Shown in pieces: positions 16,568-25,581 of a stretch of DNA of 33,644 nucleotides. Position 1 is the stretch's first letter. Every line of letters starts with the position of its first letter. Both the position numbers and the translations under genes were made by a program. The stretch is from Bacteroides sp. (GTDB lineage: Bacteria; Bacteroidota; Bacteroidia; Bacteroidales; Bacteroidaceae). The notes under the pieces are model-generated. The model was not told the origin of the DNA. It searched no databases and saw only the letters and a program-made list of their open reading frames with translations. The stretch spans positions 1 through 33,644 of the forward strand of contig SUXY01000034.1 of assembly GCA_015060705.1 (NCBI GenBank). Direction: 5' to 3'.

Positions 16568-19500
16568 ATGAAAAAGAAAATGTCTATTTTACTGAGTGCT
16601 GCTATGCTGGGATGTGCATTCCCGTTGACAGTGCAAGGTAATTCTATGGTGGATGAGATAACCTCTATCCAGCAGAACAAGGCCATCAAAGGTCGGGTAA
16701 TAGATGCTAATGGCGAGCCTGTAATTGGGGCAAGTATCTTGGAAAAGGGTACAACCAATGGTACCATTACCGATATGGATGGTAATTTCCAATTGAATGT
16801 GAAAGAAGGAGCTGTATTGGCTATCAGTTACATTGGTTATGCAAACCAGGAATTGGTGGCTCAAGCGGATATGACAATTACTTTGAAGGAAGATACCGAA
16901 CTTTTGGATGAAGTGGTTGTATTGGGTTATGGTGCAGGCCAGCGTAAGCAGGACTTGTCTGCATCTGTAGGTGTATTGAGCAATACGGAAGATTTGGTCA
17001 CTCGTCCGGTTAGCTCTACAGAAGGTATGTTGCAAGGCCAGTTGGCTGGTGTTGTCGTTTCTTCTAACGGTGGTGACCCTACCGGAACTCCGAATATTGT
17101 CATCCGTGGCCAAGGTTCACAAAATGGTGATAACGTACTTTGGGTAGTGGACGGTGTACCGGGTGCTCCGATTGCTTCCATGAACGATATCGAGTCCATC
17201 GTGGTATTGAAGGACGCCGCTTCGGCTGCTATCTATGGTGCACAGTCGGGTGCCGGTGGTGTAATCCTCGTGACTACCAAGAAGGCGAAGGAAGGTGCTC
17301 CTTCATTGAGTTATGATGCTACCTTCGGTATCCGTCAGGCTACTAACTTGATTGAACCGTTGAATGCGGAGGAACAAGTACAGATGCGTAAGCTTTCGTA
17401 TGCCAATGCAGGCTTGACTTTGCCGGCAGGTTGGGATACCAGCAAGAACCCATGGGTAGGTACTACCCGTACCGACTGGATGGATGAAATTTTCCGCACT
17501 GCATTCTACCAGCGTCACAATGTGGCTTTGAATGTCGGTACAGAAAACTACTCCAACCGTCTTTCTTTCGCTTTCGACAAGGACCAGGGTGTATTGGAAA
17601 ATACGTATGACCAACACATGACCTTGCGCTACAACGGTAAGTTCAAATTGAACAAGTGGGTAACCATTACCGAAGATTTCGTTTGGAAGAATCATGAAGG
17701 CCGTTCGGTAGATACAGAAAGTGCTTACACCGGTGCTGTCATTGCAGCGTTGTTCATGCCGGCCAGTGCAACCGTTTACAATCCGTTGGATGGTACATAC
17801 GGCGGTACTACTACCGAAGACCCTGCTTACATTGCACAATATGGTTCGAATTATGCCGATGCTCACGGTGATGCCGTGAATCCGGTTCGCTTGTTGAATG
17901 CTCACAACCGTTACGACAAGACTAGCGAAATGTGGTCAACTACCAGCTTGGAAATTGCGAATGTGATCCCGGGTTTGAAGTTCACCAGCCGTTTCACTTA
18001 CAACTTGGAAAACCAGAACTACAAGAACTTCAGCCCGATTCGTGACGAAGTAGGTAAGCCGGAATTGTCCAATAGCTTGAAGAACTACAATTACCGTACC
18101 GATGCATGGAAGACTGAAAATACCTTGACTTACGACAATACATTTGATGACAAGCATACATTGGGCGTATTGCTTTCTACTACAGCCGACCACTATGCTT
18201 TGCGTGGTCTGGAAGTGGATGGTAAGGATTTGTCGGACGAATCAGATTACTTGCAATATTTGTCTTACGCAGGTTCTACTACTGCTTACGACTTCTTGAC
18301 TGGTCCGGATGCCAACGTTTCCTTGATTGGCCGTTTGGCTTATTCATACGATGACCGTTACTTCTTGACTGCTTCTTGGCGTCGTGACTATGCAGGCCGT
18401 TTGCCGAAGGAAAACAACTACGGTGACTTCCCGGCTGTCACTGCTGCATGGAAGATTTCAAACGAAGCTTTCTTCCCTGAAAATGACGTAGTGAACTTGT
18501 TGAAGCTCCGTGCATCTTGGGGTCGTGTAGGTAACTTGGGTTCTATCGACTATAACTACAAGTCGGCTTTGTTGCAGAAGTCTTCTTGGTCGGAACAGGC
18601 TCAGTATGGTCCTGAATCAAACAAGGTATGGGATACATTCGTATACAACAGTGTAGCCTTGAATCCGGACTTGACTTGGGAAACTTCTGAACAATGGGAC
18701 TTGGGTGTTGACTTGGATATGTTCAACAACCGTTTGAACGTAGCCCTCGACTACTTCGACAAGCGCACATTCAACTTGATTCAGACTCAGACCATGAACT
18801 GGCCGAATACCATCGGTATCAGTGCCATGTTGGTGAACCAGGGTGAAATCATTAACCGTGGTTTCGAAGCACAATTGAGCTGGAAGGACAGAATCAACAA
18901 GGACTGGAGCTACTTTGTATCAGGTAACTTCTCTTATATTAAGAATAAGGTATCAGATATCGGTGTGAAGAATCAGGACGGTACTTCGGGTGTATGGACA
19001 GGCGAAGGTGGTTTCCGTAACATTCCTTACATCTATCAGACTGCTGAAGGCCAGCCTTTGAATTCATTCTATTTGATCAAGACAGACGGTATCTTCCAGA
19101 GCGATGCTGAAGCTGCTGCATACGTGAAGGATGGTCAGCGTATCCAACCGAATGCCGTTGCCGGTGACTTGAAGTTTGTAGACTTCAACAACGATGGTAA
19201 GATTGACTCTAACGACCGTCAGTACATGGGTAATGCCACTCCGGAAACTACATTCGCTCTTTCTGCAGGTTTCACTTGGAAGAAGCTTTCTGTTAGTGCC
19301 ATGTTGCAGGGTGTAGGTGGTGCACAAGCATTCTATGCAGGTAAGTACATGGCGTTGAGTGATATGGAAGGTAGCTTCAACCGTTCAAAGGAAATCTTGA
19401 AAGCATGGAGTCCAACCAATACAGGCTCGGACATTCCTCGTTTGTCTAAGAACGACCCGAACAGTAACTTCAGTACCGCTTCAGACTGGTACTTGGAAGA

Positions 19501-19732
19501 TGCTTCTTACATCCGTTTGAAGAACTTCACTGTATCATATGACTTGACTGATACCCTCCGCAAGTGGGCTCATTTGAACGAACGCAAGAGCAGCATGTCT
19601 GTTTACTTCAGCGGTGAAAACCTCTTTACCATCACCGACTATTCAGGTATGGACCCTGAATGTGGTGGCTGGGATGCCATGAGATATCCGGTTTCTAGAG
19701 TATTCTCTGTAGGTGTGAAGTTGACTTACTAA
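16568..19732 (+). CDS. SusC/RagA family TonB-linked outer membrane receptor
   Basis: A 1054-residue TonB-dependent transporter that imports oligosaccharides captured by its SusD partner. In order: signal peptide (ending near TVQG), a carboxypeptidase-regulatory-like domain at about 38-110 (GRVIDANGEPVIGASI, YIGYANQ), a TonB-box-like LLDEVVVLGYG, the plug domain (GQLAGVVVSSNGGDP, IVIRGQGS, VVDGVPG, SIVVLKDAASAAIYGA) and a long beta barrel ending FSVGVKLTY. There is no N-terminal STN domain, so it is not of the type that signals to an anti-sigma factor. It is followed by susD after 27 bases. Codon use leans strongly to TTG, AAC, TAC and GGT, as in highly expressed genes. Confidence 0.96.
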   Translation: MKKKMSILLSAAMLGCAFPLTVQGNSMVDEITSIQQNKAIKGRVIDANGEPVIGASILEKGTTNGTITDMDGNFQLNVKEGAVLAISYIGYANQELVAQADMTITLKEDTELLDEVVVLGYGAGQRKQDLSASVGVLSNTEDLVTRPVSSTEGMLQGQLAGVVVSSNGGDPTGTPNIVIRGQGSQNGDNVLWVVDGVPGAPIASMNDIESIVVLKDAASAAIYGAQSGAGGVILVTTKKAKEGAPSLSYDATFGIRQATNLIEPLNAEEQVQMRKLSYANAGLTLPAGWDTSKNPWVGTTRTDWMDEIFRTAFYQRHNVALNVGTENYSNRLSFAFDKDQGVLENTYDQHMTLRYNGKFKLNKWVTITEDFVWKNHEGRSVDTESAYTGAVIAALFMPASATVYNPLDGTYGGTTTEDPAYIAQYGSNYADAHGDAVNPVRLLNAHNRYDKTSEMWSTTSLEIANVIPGLKFTSRFTYNLENQNYKNFSPIRDEVGKPELSNSLKNYNYRTDAWKTENTLTYDNTFDDKHTLGVLLSTTADHYALRGLEVDGKDLSDESDYLQYLSYAGSTTAYDFLTGPDANVSLIGRLAYSYDDRYFLTASWRRDYAGRLPKENNYGDFPAVTAAWKISNEAFFPENDVVNLLKLRASWGRVGNLGSIDYNYKSALLQKSSWSEQAQYGPESNKVWDTFVYNSVALNPDLTWETSEQWDLGVDLDMFNNRLNVALDYFDKRTFNLIQTQTMNWPNTIGISAMLVNQGEIINRGFEAQLSWKDRINKDWSYFVSGNFSYIKNKVSDIGVKNQDGTSGVWTGEGGFRNIPYIYQTAEGQPLNSFYLIKTDGIFQSDAEAAAYVKDGQRIQPNAVAGDLKFVDFNNDGKIDSNDRQYMGNATPETTFALSAGFTWKKLSVSAMLQGVGGAQAFYAGKYMALSDMEGSFNRSKEILKAWSPTNTGSDIPRLSKNDPNSNFSTASDWYLEDASYIRLKNFTVSYDLTDTLRKWAHLNERKSSMSVYFSGENLFTITDYSGMDPECGGWDAMRYPVSRVFSVGVKLTY

Positions 19733-19759
19733 TCTGACCGATAGATTGACTAATTAATA

Positions 19760-21403
19760 ATGAATAAGAATATGAAAAAATATATTTCAGCTTTTGCTTT
19801 GTCTGCATTGGTTTGTAGTTCTTGCAGCGACTTCCTGGATGTTCAGCCTGAAGGCGATGCTACGACTAGCCAATATTTCGTGAATGACCAGCAGGCAATT
19901 GACGCCATCGATGGCTTGTATGAGAGATTCCATCAGGAAGGTTGCTACGGACGTGAACTTTTCTGGGAACAGGGTGCTGCTTGTGATGTAGTATGGGGAC
20001 GTACCCGTGGTTATCCGACGTTGGCTACCTTGAACTATAACGGCGACGAATCTCCGTTGAGAGATGTGTTCAGCCGTATGTATTCCACCATGTCACGTGC
20101 CAACTGGGTCATCGACTGCTTGTTGGACAAGGAAGCTACTACAGCTTTGACAGAAATCGAAAAGCGTAGCTTGGGTGAAGCATTCTTCAACCGTGCTTGG
20201 GCGCACTTCATCATCGCTTACCGTTACGGTACCGACAAGCAGGGTGTTCCTTTCGTGCGTTACGAAGACTTTGAAAACGGTTACGACAACTCCATTCCTC
20301 CACAGCGTGCAACAGTGATGGAAAACTATCAGTTGATTATCGACGATATGGACAAGGCCATCAACTATTTGCCACGTTTCGAAGAATACGATGCTGATAA
20401 CAGAGGTCGCGCTCACGATGCTGCAGCAGTAGCATTCAAGGCTAAGACATACGCTTATTGGGCTACATGGGATGCAGGCCAATGGAACAAGGTCATCGAA
20501 ATGGTGAACCAGTTGGAAACTTCGTATGGTCGTGACTTGGCTGCTACCTTTGCCGAATTGTTCTCTTCTGATTTCAAGGATTTCTGGAATGCAGAATATC
20601 TTTGGACCATTCCGGGCAACGGTGGTTCTACCGGTGGTGGTTCTGAATTCCCGGGTGTCATCCTTGAAAACAAGGGCTGGGGTGTATACAACGGCTGGGG
20701 GCAGAACAAGCCTTCTTTGGACCTTTATGAAGAAATGGCCAAGGACGGTGCTGGCAACGACCGTTTGGTTCGCACCATCTTGGAATACGGACAGGAATTC
20801 CAGTACTTCGGTGAAACTCGCCGTTTCTATTCGGAAGCCGACTTGGAAGCTGGTTTCATGATCAACAAGTACATGGATCCGTTCAAGCATGCCAATGCTG
20901 CTGAAGAAGGTTATGTAAATACCAACGGTAACTGGCCGACAGTTCGCTTGAACTTCCCGATTATCCGTTTCGCAGAAATGTTGTTGTTCCGTGCAGAAGC
21001 TTACTTGATGACAGGTGCTGCTGACAAGGCTACCGATGACTTGAACCGCCTCCGTCTCCGTTCCAACTTGGAACCTTTGGCAGGTACAGCTACTATGGCA
21101 GACTTGTATCACGAACGCCGTTGCGAATTGGCATTCGAGTTTACCGATCACTTGTTCGACTTGAAGCGTTGGCACCGTTCCAGCAATGCTGAAATCAAGG
21201 CATTGGCTGCAAAGGAATTGAACGCTCATCCGCGTGTCCGTAACTACGAAGACCGTGGTAATCCGGATTCCAACTGGACCGAAGCTCCGTATGCCGACTA
21301 TATGAACAAGAATACATACGCTGACTACATGATGGTGTTCCCTTATCCTAGCGAACAGGTAACCAAGTCAAACGGTCAGTTGAAGCAGAACGAAGGTTAT
21401 TAA
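19760..21403 (+). CDS. RagB/SusD family nutrient uptake lipoprotein
   Basis: A 547-residue surface glycan-binding lipoprotein that forms the lid of the SusC transporter. The lipobox is ALVCSSC, followed by SDFLDVQPEGDATTSQYF, the usual SusD opening. Helical TPR-like units (FFNRAWAHFIIAYRYG) and the C-terminal ELAFEFTDHLFDLKRWHR block are family hallmarks. The start at 19760 gives MNKNMKKYIS; an ATG at 19772 gives a shorter signal and is equally plausible. It sits 27 bases after susC and ends at a strong terminator, so susC-susD form one unit separate from the glycosidase operon downstream. Confidence 0.96.
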   Translation: MNKNMKKYISAFALSALVCSSCSDFLDVQPEGDATTSQYFVNDQQAIDAIDGLYERFHQEGCYGRELFWEQGAACDVVWGRTRGYPTLATLNYNGDESPLRDVFSRMYSTMSRANWVIDCLLDKEATTALTEIEKRSLGEAFFNRAWAHFIIAYRYGTDKQGVPFVRYEDFENGYDNSIPPQRATVMENYQLIIDDMDKAINYLPRFEEYDADNRGRAHDAAAVAFKAKTYAYWATWDAGQWNKVIEMVNQLETSYGRDLAATFAELFSSDFKDFWNAEYLWTIPGNGGSTGGGSEFPGVILENKGWGVYNGWGQNKPSLDLYEEMAKDGAGNDRLVRTILEYGQEFQYFGETRRFYSEADLEAGFMINKYMDPFKHANAAEEGYVNTNGNWPTVRLNFPIIRFAEMLLFRAEAYLMTGAADKATDDLNRLRLRSNLEPLAGTATMADLYHERRCELAFEFTDHLFDLKRWHRSSNAEIKALAAKELNAHPRVRNYEDRGNPDSNWTEAPYADYMNKNTYADYMMVFPYPSEQVTKSNGQLKQNEGY

Positions 21404-21423
21404 TCTTTATTAAGCAGAAGAAT

Positions 21424-21457
21424 AAAAAGGTTCAGCCCATTTGGGTTGAACCTTTTT
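21424..21457 (+). terminator. Intrinsic terminator after susD
   Basis: A 15-bp stem with one G-U pair (arms 21424-21438 and 21443-21457, loop ATTT) ending in a run of six T. It closes the susCD transcript 20 bases after the susD stop and just before the GH92 promoter. Confidence 0.9.
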
Positions 21458-21466
21458 TGTGTTTTG

Positions 21467-21498
21467 TTTGGGGGTTTTCTTCGTTTTCCCTATTTTTG
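21467..21498 (+). promoter_or_regulatory. Promoter of the GH92 operon (TTTG-N20-TATTTTTG)
   Basis: TTTG at 21467-21470 and TATTTTTG at 21491-21498, spacer 20, an exact consensus fit. It starts the glycosidase genes separately from susCD. Confidence 0.8.
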
Positions 21499-21517
21499 TT
21501 CAATTGTTTGAAATTTA

Positions 21518-24412
21518 ATGAAATTCTATATGAAATACACTGGTTTATGGGTGGGAGGACTCTGCTTGCTCTGTGCGTGTTCCTCTCCACAGAAAGCTCC
21601 GATTGATTATGTAGATCCCTTTATCGGGACAGGTTTCCATGGACATACTTATCCGGGTGCGACGGCTCCTTTCGGGGCAGTGCAGTTGAGTCCCGATACC
21701 CGTCGGGGCAATTGGGATGCCAGCTCGGGCTATCACTATTCCGACTCTACCATCCTCGGTTTCTCGCATACTCACTTGAGCGGTACGGGATGTCAGGACT
21801 TGGGCGATGTGCTGCTTCGTCCTACTACACAACCTGTCCGTACAGAAGGGGAGGGAGACATCTTCTTGCCTGCCGCTTTCTCGCACGATTCGGAAAAGGC
21901 TCGTCCGGGCTATTATGCCGTAGAACTGGCGGATGAACAAATCAAGGTAGAGTTGACAGCCACAACCTTTGCCGGCATGCACCGCTATTCTTACTTGAAC
22001 GACAAGGATGCATCGGTGATTGTGGACTTGACACATATCCTGAACACGGACGATTTCATCTACGAAGCGGAAGTGAAGCAGACTGCTGACAATGAATTGG
22101 TGGGAATGCGCCGTACCCGTAGCTGGGTGGACAATCAGTACATCTATTTTGTACTTCAGTTCTCCAAGCCGATTCAGGAGTTGCAACAAATCAATGAAAA
22201 GCAGGTAGTGGCACGTTTCGGACAGGAACGTGAACTGATAGCCAAGGTGGGCCTCTCTATCGTCAGCGTGGAGAATGCCCGTGAGAATTTGTTGCATGAC
22301 ATGCCGGACTTCAACTTCGATACTGTCTGCCAGCAAGCGAAATCGGCTTGGGAAGAAGAACTTTCTATCGTGAGTGTGAAGGGAGGAACCGAAGCGCAGC
22401 GCACCAATTTCTATACCGCCTGGTATCATTCGTTGGTGGTACCTAACCGTACCAACGATATCAACAACCAGTATCGTCGTCACGACAGCAGCATAGCAGT
22501 GACTCCGGAAGGAAAGACCACTTATTCTACGTTCTCCACTTGGGATACGTTCCGTGCATGGCATCCGTTGATGACCTTGACCGATACCGATTTGGTGAAC
22601 AACATGATACAGTCGTTGCTCAACATGTACGAAGTGACCGGCGAACTTCCTATCTGGCCGCTTTCGTCGGGCGAAACCGGTACGATGATTGGCTATCACT
22701 CGGTTTCCATCATTGCCGATGCATACATGAAGGGCATCCGTGGCTATGATGTGGAAAAGGCATTGGAAGCGATGGTGGTTTCTTCGAACAAGAATGCCAA
22801 GGGTTCGGATTATTATACCAAGTATGGATTCATCCCGTCCAACATTAAGCGTGAATCGGTTTCTTGCTTGTTGGAATATGCTTACGATGACTGGACCATC
22901 GCTCAGATGGCGAAGGATATGGGCAAGGAAGATATCTATCAGGAATACATGGAACGTGCCTTGAACTATTGCAACGTGTTCGATGGCAATGTCCGTTTCT
23001 TCCACGGCAAGCGCCTGGATGGCAACTGGGAAGAAAAGTTCAATCCGGCAGCTGTCGGTCATGAGTTTACTGAAGCTACCGCTTGGCAATATCGTTTCTT
23101 TGTGCCTCACGATGTGAACGGCATGATTCAGCTGTTTGGTGGTAAGGAAACATTCACCGCAGACTTGGATGACTTGTTCAATACTTCGGATGGAGTGGTA
23201 GGCAAGGCATCGGACATTACCGGCTTGATTGGTCAGTATGCACACGGCAACGAACCGAGCCATCACATGGCTTATCTGTATAATTACATCGGTCAGCCTT
23301 GGAAGACTCAGGCGATGACCCGTCGCTTGCTCGACGAAATGTATGCACCGACTCCGGAAGGTATTGTGGGTAATGAAGACTGTGGTCAGATGTCGGCATG
23401 GTATATCCTCAGTGCAATGGGCTTCTATCCGGTATGTCCGGGCAGCAACGAATTTGCCTTGACTACTCCGGTATTCGAACAAGTGGACTTGAAGTTGGCG
23501 AATGGCAAGACCTTGACCGTTACTGCCAACAATCCGGCCAAGAATATCTACATCGATGCGGTGACTTTCAATGGACAACCGATTGACAAGAATTACATCA
23601 CTTACGAACAGTTGATGCAAGGCGGTACCTTGGCGTTTACCTTGACCGATGAACCGAACATGCAGCGTGGTACTTCGGATGAGGCGGCTCCTTATTCGGC
23701 TACCGAAGGCAATTGGGCTTCGATTCCGTATGTAAACCAGGACTTGCATTTGTTTGTGGGTCAGACCAAGGTGGCTTTGGCTTCGACTACCGAAGGAGCA
23801 ACGATTTATTTCACATTGAATGGAGAAGAACCGGATGAAAATTCCATCAAGTATGTGGAACCGTTCGAATTGAATACGACCAAGGAAATCAAGGCAAAGG
23901 CATTCAAGGAAGGTTATAAGCCTAGCCGTACACTTACCATCTTGGCTACCAAGGCCGAGTTCAAGCCGGCTCGTCAGGCTAGCGGAAGTGTGAATGGGGT
24001 GAATTATGTGCATGTAATCGGTAACTTCCAGAAGGTGGCAGATTTGAAGAATGGTCAATTCGTGAAGCAAGGTGTCATGACCGAACCGTCCATCAAGGAA
24101 GCCGTACAGCCAGACCACTTCGGTTATACCTTTACAGGCATGATTGACATTCCGGAAGAGGGTATTTATGGTTTCTTCACCCGTTCAGACGATGGTAGTG
24201 TGCTTTATATCGATGGAGAAAAGATTGTGGACAACGACGGTTCTCACTCGGCATTGGTAGCTAGCGGTAAGGTAGCCTTGAAGAAGGGCTTGCACACTTA
24301 TCAGTTGCTCTACTTGGAAGACTACGAAGGCGACCACTTGAGCTGGGGTTGGAGACTTCCGGGTAAGGAAGAATTCGAACCGATTCCGGCCAATAGATTG
24401 TATGTAAAATAA
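21518..24412 (+). CDS. GH92 family alpha-mannosidase with C-terminal PA14 domain
   Basis: A 964-residue lipoprotein (lipobox CLLCAC, Cys21) of glycoside hydrolase family 92, calcium-dependent exo-alpha-mannosidases acting on alpha-1,2, 1,3, 1,4 or 1,6 links. Family blocks: DYVDPFIGTGFHGHTYPGA at the start of the mature protein, GFSHTHLSGTGCQDLGD, WPLSSGETGTMIGYHS near 381 and GNEDCGQMSAWYILSAMGF near 617. The typical enzyme stops near 750 residues; here an extra Fn3/chitobiase-C-like segment (about 742-807) and a PA14 domain (about 820-964, FFTRSDDGSVLYIDGEKIVD) follow. The PA14 unit resembles that of the PI-PLC fusion. No acidic surface-export signal follows the lipid cysteine (SSPQKAP), so it may face the periplasm. 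An ATG at 21530 is an alternative start. Confidence 0.93.
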   Translation: MKFYMKYTGLWVGGLCLLCACSSPQKAPIDYVDPFIGTGFHGHTYPGATAPFGAVQLSPDTRRGNWDASSGYHYSDSTILGFSHTHLSGTGCQDLGDVLLRPTTQPVRTEGEGDIFLPAAFSHDSEKARPGYYAVELADEQIKVELTATTFAGMHRYSYLNDKDASVIVDLTHILNTDDFIYEAEVKQTADNELVGMRRTRSWVDNQYIYFVLQFSKPIQELQQINEKQVVARFGQERELIAKVGLSIVSVENARENLLHDMPDFNFDTVCQQAKSAWEEELSIVSVKGGTEAQRTNFYTAWYHSLVVPNRTNDINNQYRRHDSSIAVTPEGKTTYSTFSTWDTFRAWHPLMTLTDTDLVNNMIQSLLNMYEVTGELPIWPLSSGETGTMIGYHSVSIIADAYMKGIRGYDVEKALEAMVVSSNKNAKGSDYYTKYGFIPSNIKRESVSCLLEYAYDDWTIAQMAKDMGKEDIYQEYMERALNYCNVFDGNVRFFHGKRLDGNWEEKFNPAAVGHEFTEATAWQYRFFVPHDVNGMIQLFGGKETFTADLDDLFNTSDGVVGKASDITGLIGQYAHGNEPSHHMAYLYNYIGQPWKTQAMTRRLLDEMYAPTPEGIVGNEDCGQMSAWYILSAMGFYPVCPGSNEFALTTPVFEQVDLKLANGKTLTVTANNPAKNIYIDAVTFNGQPIDKNYITYEQLMQGGTLAFTLTDEPNMQRGTSDEAAPYSATEGNWASIPYVNQDLHLFVGQTKVALASTTEGATIYFTLNGEEPDENSIKYVEPFELNTTKEIKAKAFKEGYKPSRTLTILATKAEFKPARQASGSVNGVNYVHVIGNFQKVADLKNGQFVKQGVMTEPSIKEAVQPDHFGYTFTGMIDIPEEGIYGFFTRSDDGSVLYIDGEKIVDNDGSHSALVASGKVALKKGLHTYQLLYLEDYEGDHLSWGWRLPGKEEFEPIPANRLYVK

Positions 24413-24420
24413 GCAGTTTG

Positions 24421-25581
24421 ATGATAATGAAAAAGAATATCCTGAAATTAGGAATAGCCTTGATGGTATGGGGAAGTATTTTCCCGTCCGTTCAGGCACA
24501 AGAAGTGGCAAGGGAAGCCAAACTTCATACTTATGTGATGGAGAATCCGTATGAAGTGCCGAAAATCAAGGCTCCGAAAGGCAAGAAAGTAAAGAACGTG
24601 GTGCTGATGATTGGCGACGGTATGAGCCTGATGCACGTCTACTCGGCTTGGACTGCCAATCGGGGAAAGTTGTATCTGGACAACAGTCAGGCGGTAGGCT
24701 TGTCGAAGACCTATTGTGCAGACAAGCTGATTACTGATTCGGGGGCGGGTGGTACAGCCATCGCTACCGGTCAGAAGACCAACTACCATTATGTAGGTGT
24801 GGATGTCAATGGAAATGAATTGCCGTCCTTGATTACCTTGTCGAAGCAGAAAGGTATGTCGGCAGGTATTGCGGTGACTTGCCGTTTGTGGGATGCTACT
24901 CCGGCTGATTTCTGTTGCCATAACATTGATCGTGACGATGAATACGATTTGATAGCCGATTATGTGGATTGCGGTGCCGACTATGTAGTAGGAGGGGGAG
25001 CGCAGAAGTTCGAGAACCGACCGGATGGACGCAATATCTTTCAGGAACTCGAAGCGAAAGGCTATCAGGTAGCCCGTAGTTGGGAAGAAGCCAAAGCCAT
25101 CCCTTCGGGAAAAATCTTTGCGGTAACAGACCCGAAGGATACTCCTGTTCCGGCAGAACGTGGCGATCGCTTGGCACAATCGGCGTTGAAGGGGATGGAC
25201 ATCATGAGCCAGAACAAGAAAGGTTTCTTCATGATGATTGAAGGTTCCCAATTGGACGATTATGGTCACTTCAACGACCTGGACCTGTTGATGCAGGAAA
25301 CACACGATTTCGACCGTACCGTAGGTGCCGTGTTCGAATGGGCAGCCAAGGATGGCGAGACGTTGGTAGTGGTAACTGCTGATCATGAAACCGGAGGCTT
25401 GACATTGGTGGACGGTGACTTGCAGAAGGGAGAAATCCAATGCAAGTTCTCTACCGGTAGTCACTCAGGTGTGATGGTACCGGTTTATGCCTTTGGTCCG
25501 GGTGCGGAACACTTTACCGGATTGTATGAAAATACGGCGATATTTGACAAGATAGCAACTCTCTTAAAACTGAAGAAATAA
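24421..25581 (+). CDS. Alkaline phosphatase family protein
   Basis: A 386-residue exported phosphomonoesterase of the PhoA superfamily. A signal peptide ends near SVQAQ. Metal and catalytic blocks are present: MIGDGMS (Asp66), the nucleophile in LITDSGAGGTAIATG (Ser107), MIEGSQLDDYGH, VVTADHETGG and STGSHSGVMVP. It is shorter than E. coli PhoA (about 450 mature residues). It sits eight bases after the GH92 stop and overlaps the next glycosidase start by one base, so it is built into a mannosidase operon and probably removes phosphate from the glycan being degraded, or from cut products. ATG codons at 24421 and 24427 are both usable; 24421 was taken. Confidence 0.92.
   Translation: MIMKKNILKLGIALMVWGSIFPSVQAQEVAREAKLHTYVMENPYEVPKIKAPKGKKVKNVVLMIGDGMSLMHVYSAWTANRGKLYLDNSQAVGLSKTYCADKLITDSGAGGTAIATGQKTNYHYVGVDVNGNELPSLITLSKQKGMSAGIAVTCRLWDATPADFCCHNIDRDDEYDLIADYVDCGADYVVGGGAQKFENRPDGRNIFQELEAKGYQVARSWEEAKAIPSGKIFAVTDPKDTPVPAERGDRLAQSALKGMDIMSQNKKGFFMMIEGSQLDDYGHFNDLDLLMQETHDFDRTVGAVFEWAAKDGETLVVVTADHETGGLTLVDGDLQKGEIQCKFSTGSHSGVMVPVYAFGPGAEHFTGLYENTAIFDKIATLLKLKK

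Noticed and set aside
21545..24118. An open frame of over 850 codons on the minus strand opposite the GH92 gene.
   Set aside because: The plus-strand protein has full GH92, chitobiase-C-like and PA14 domains. The antisense frame shows no domain, starts and ends without signals, and arises because the gene avoids codons whose complements are stops.
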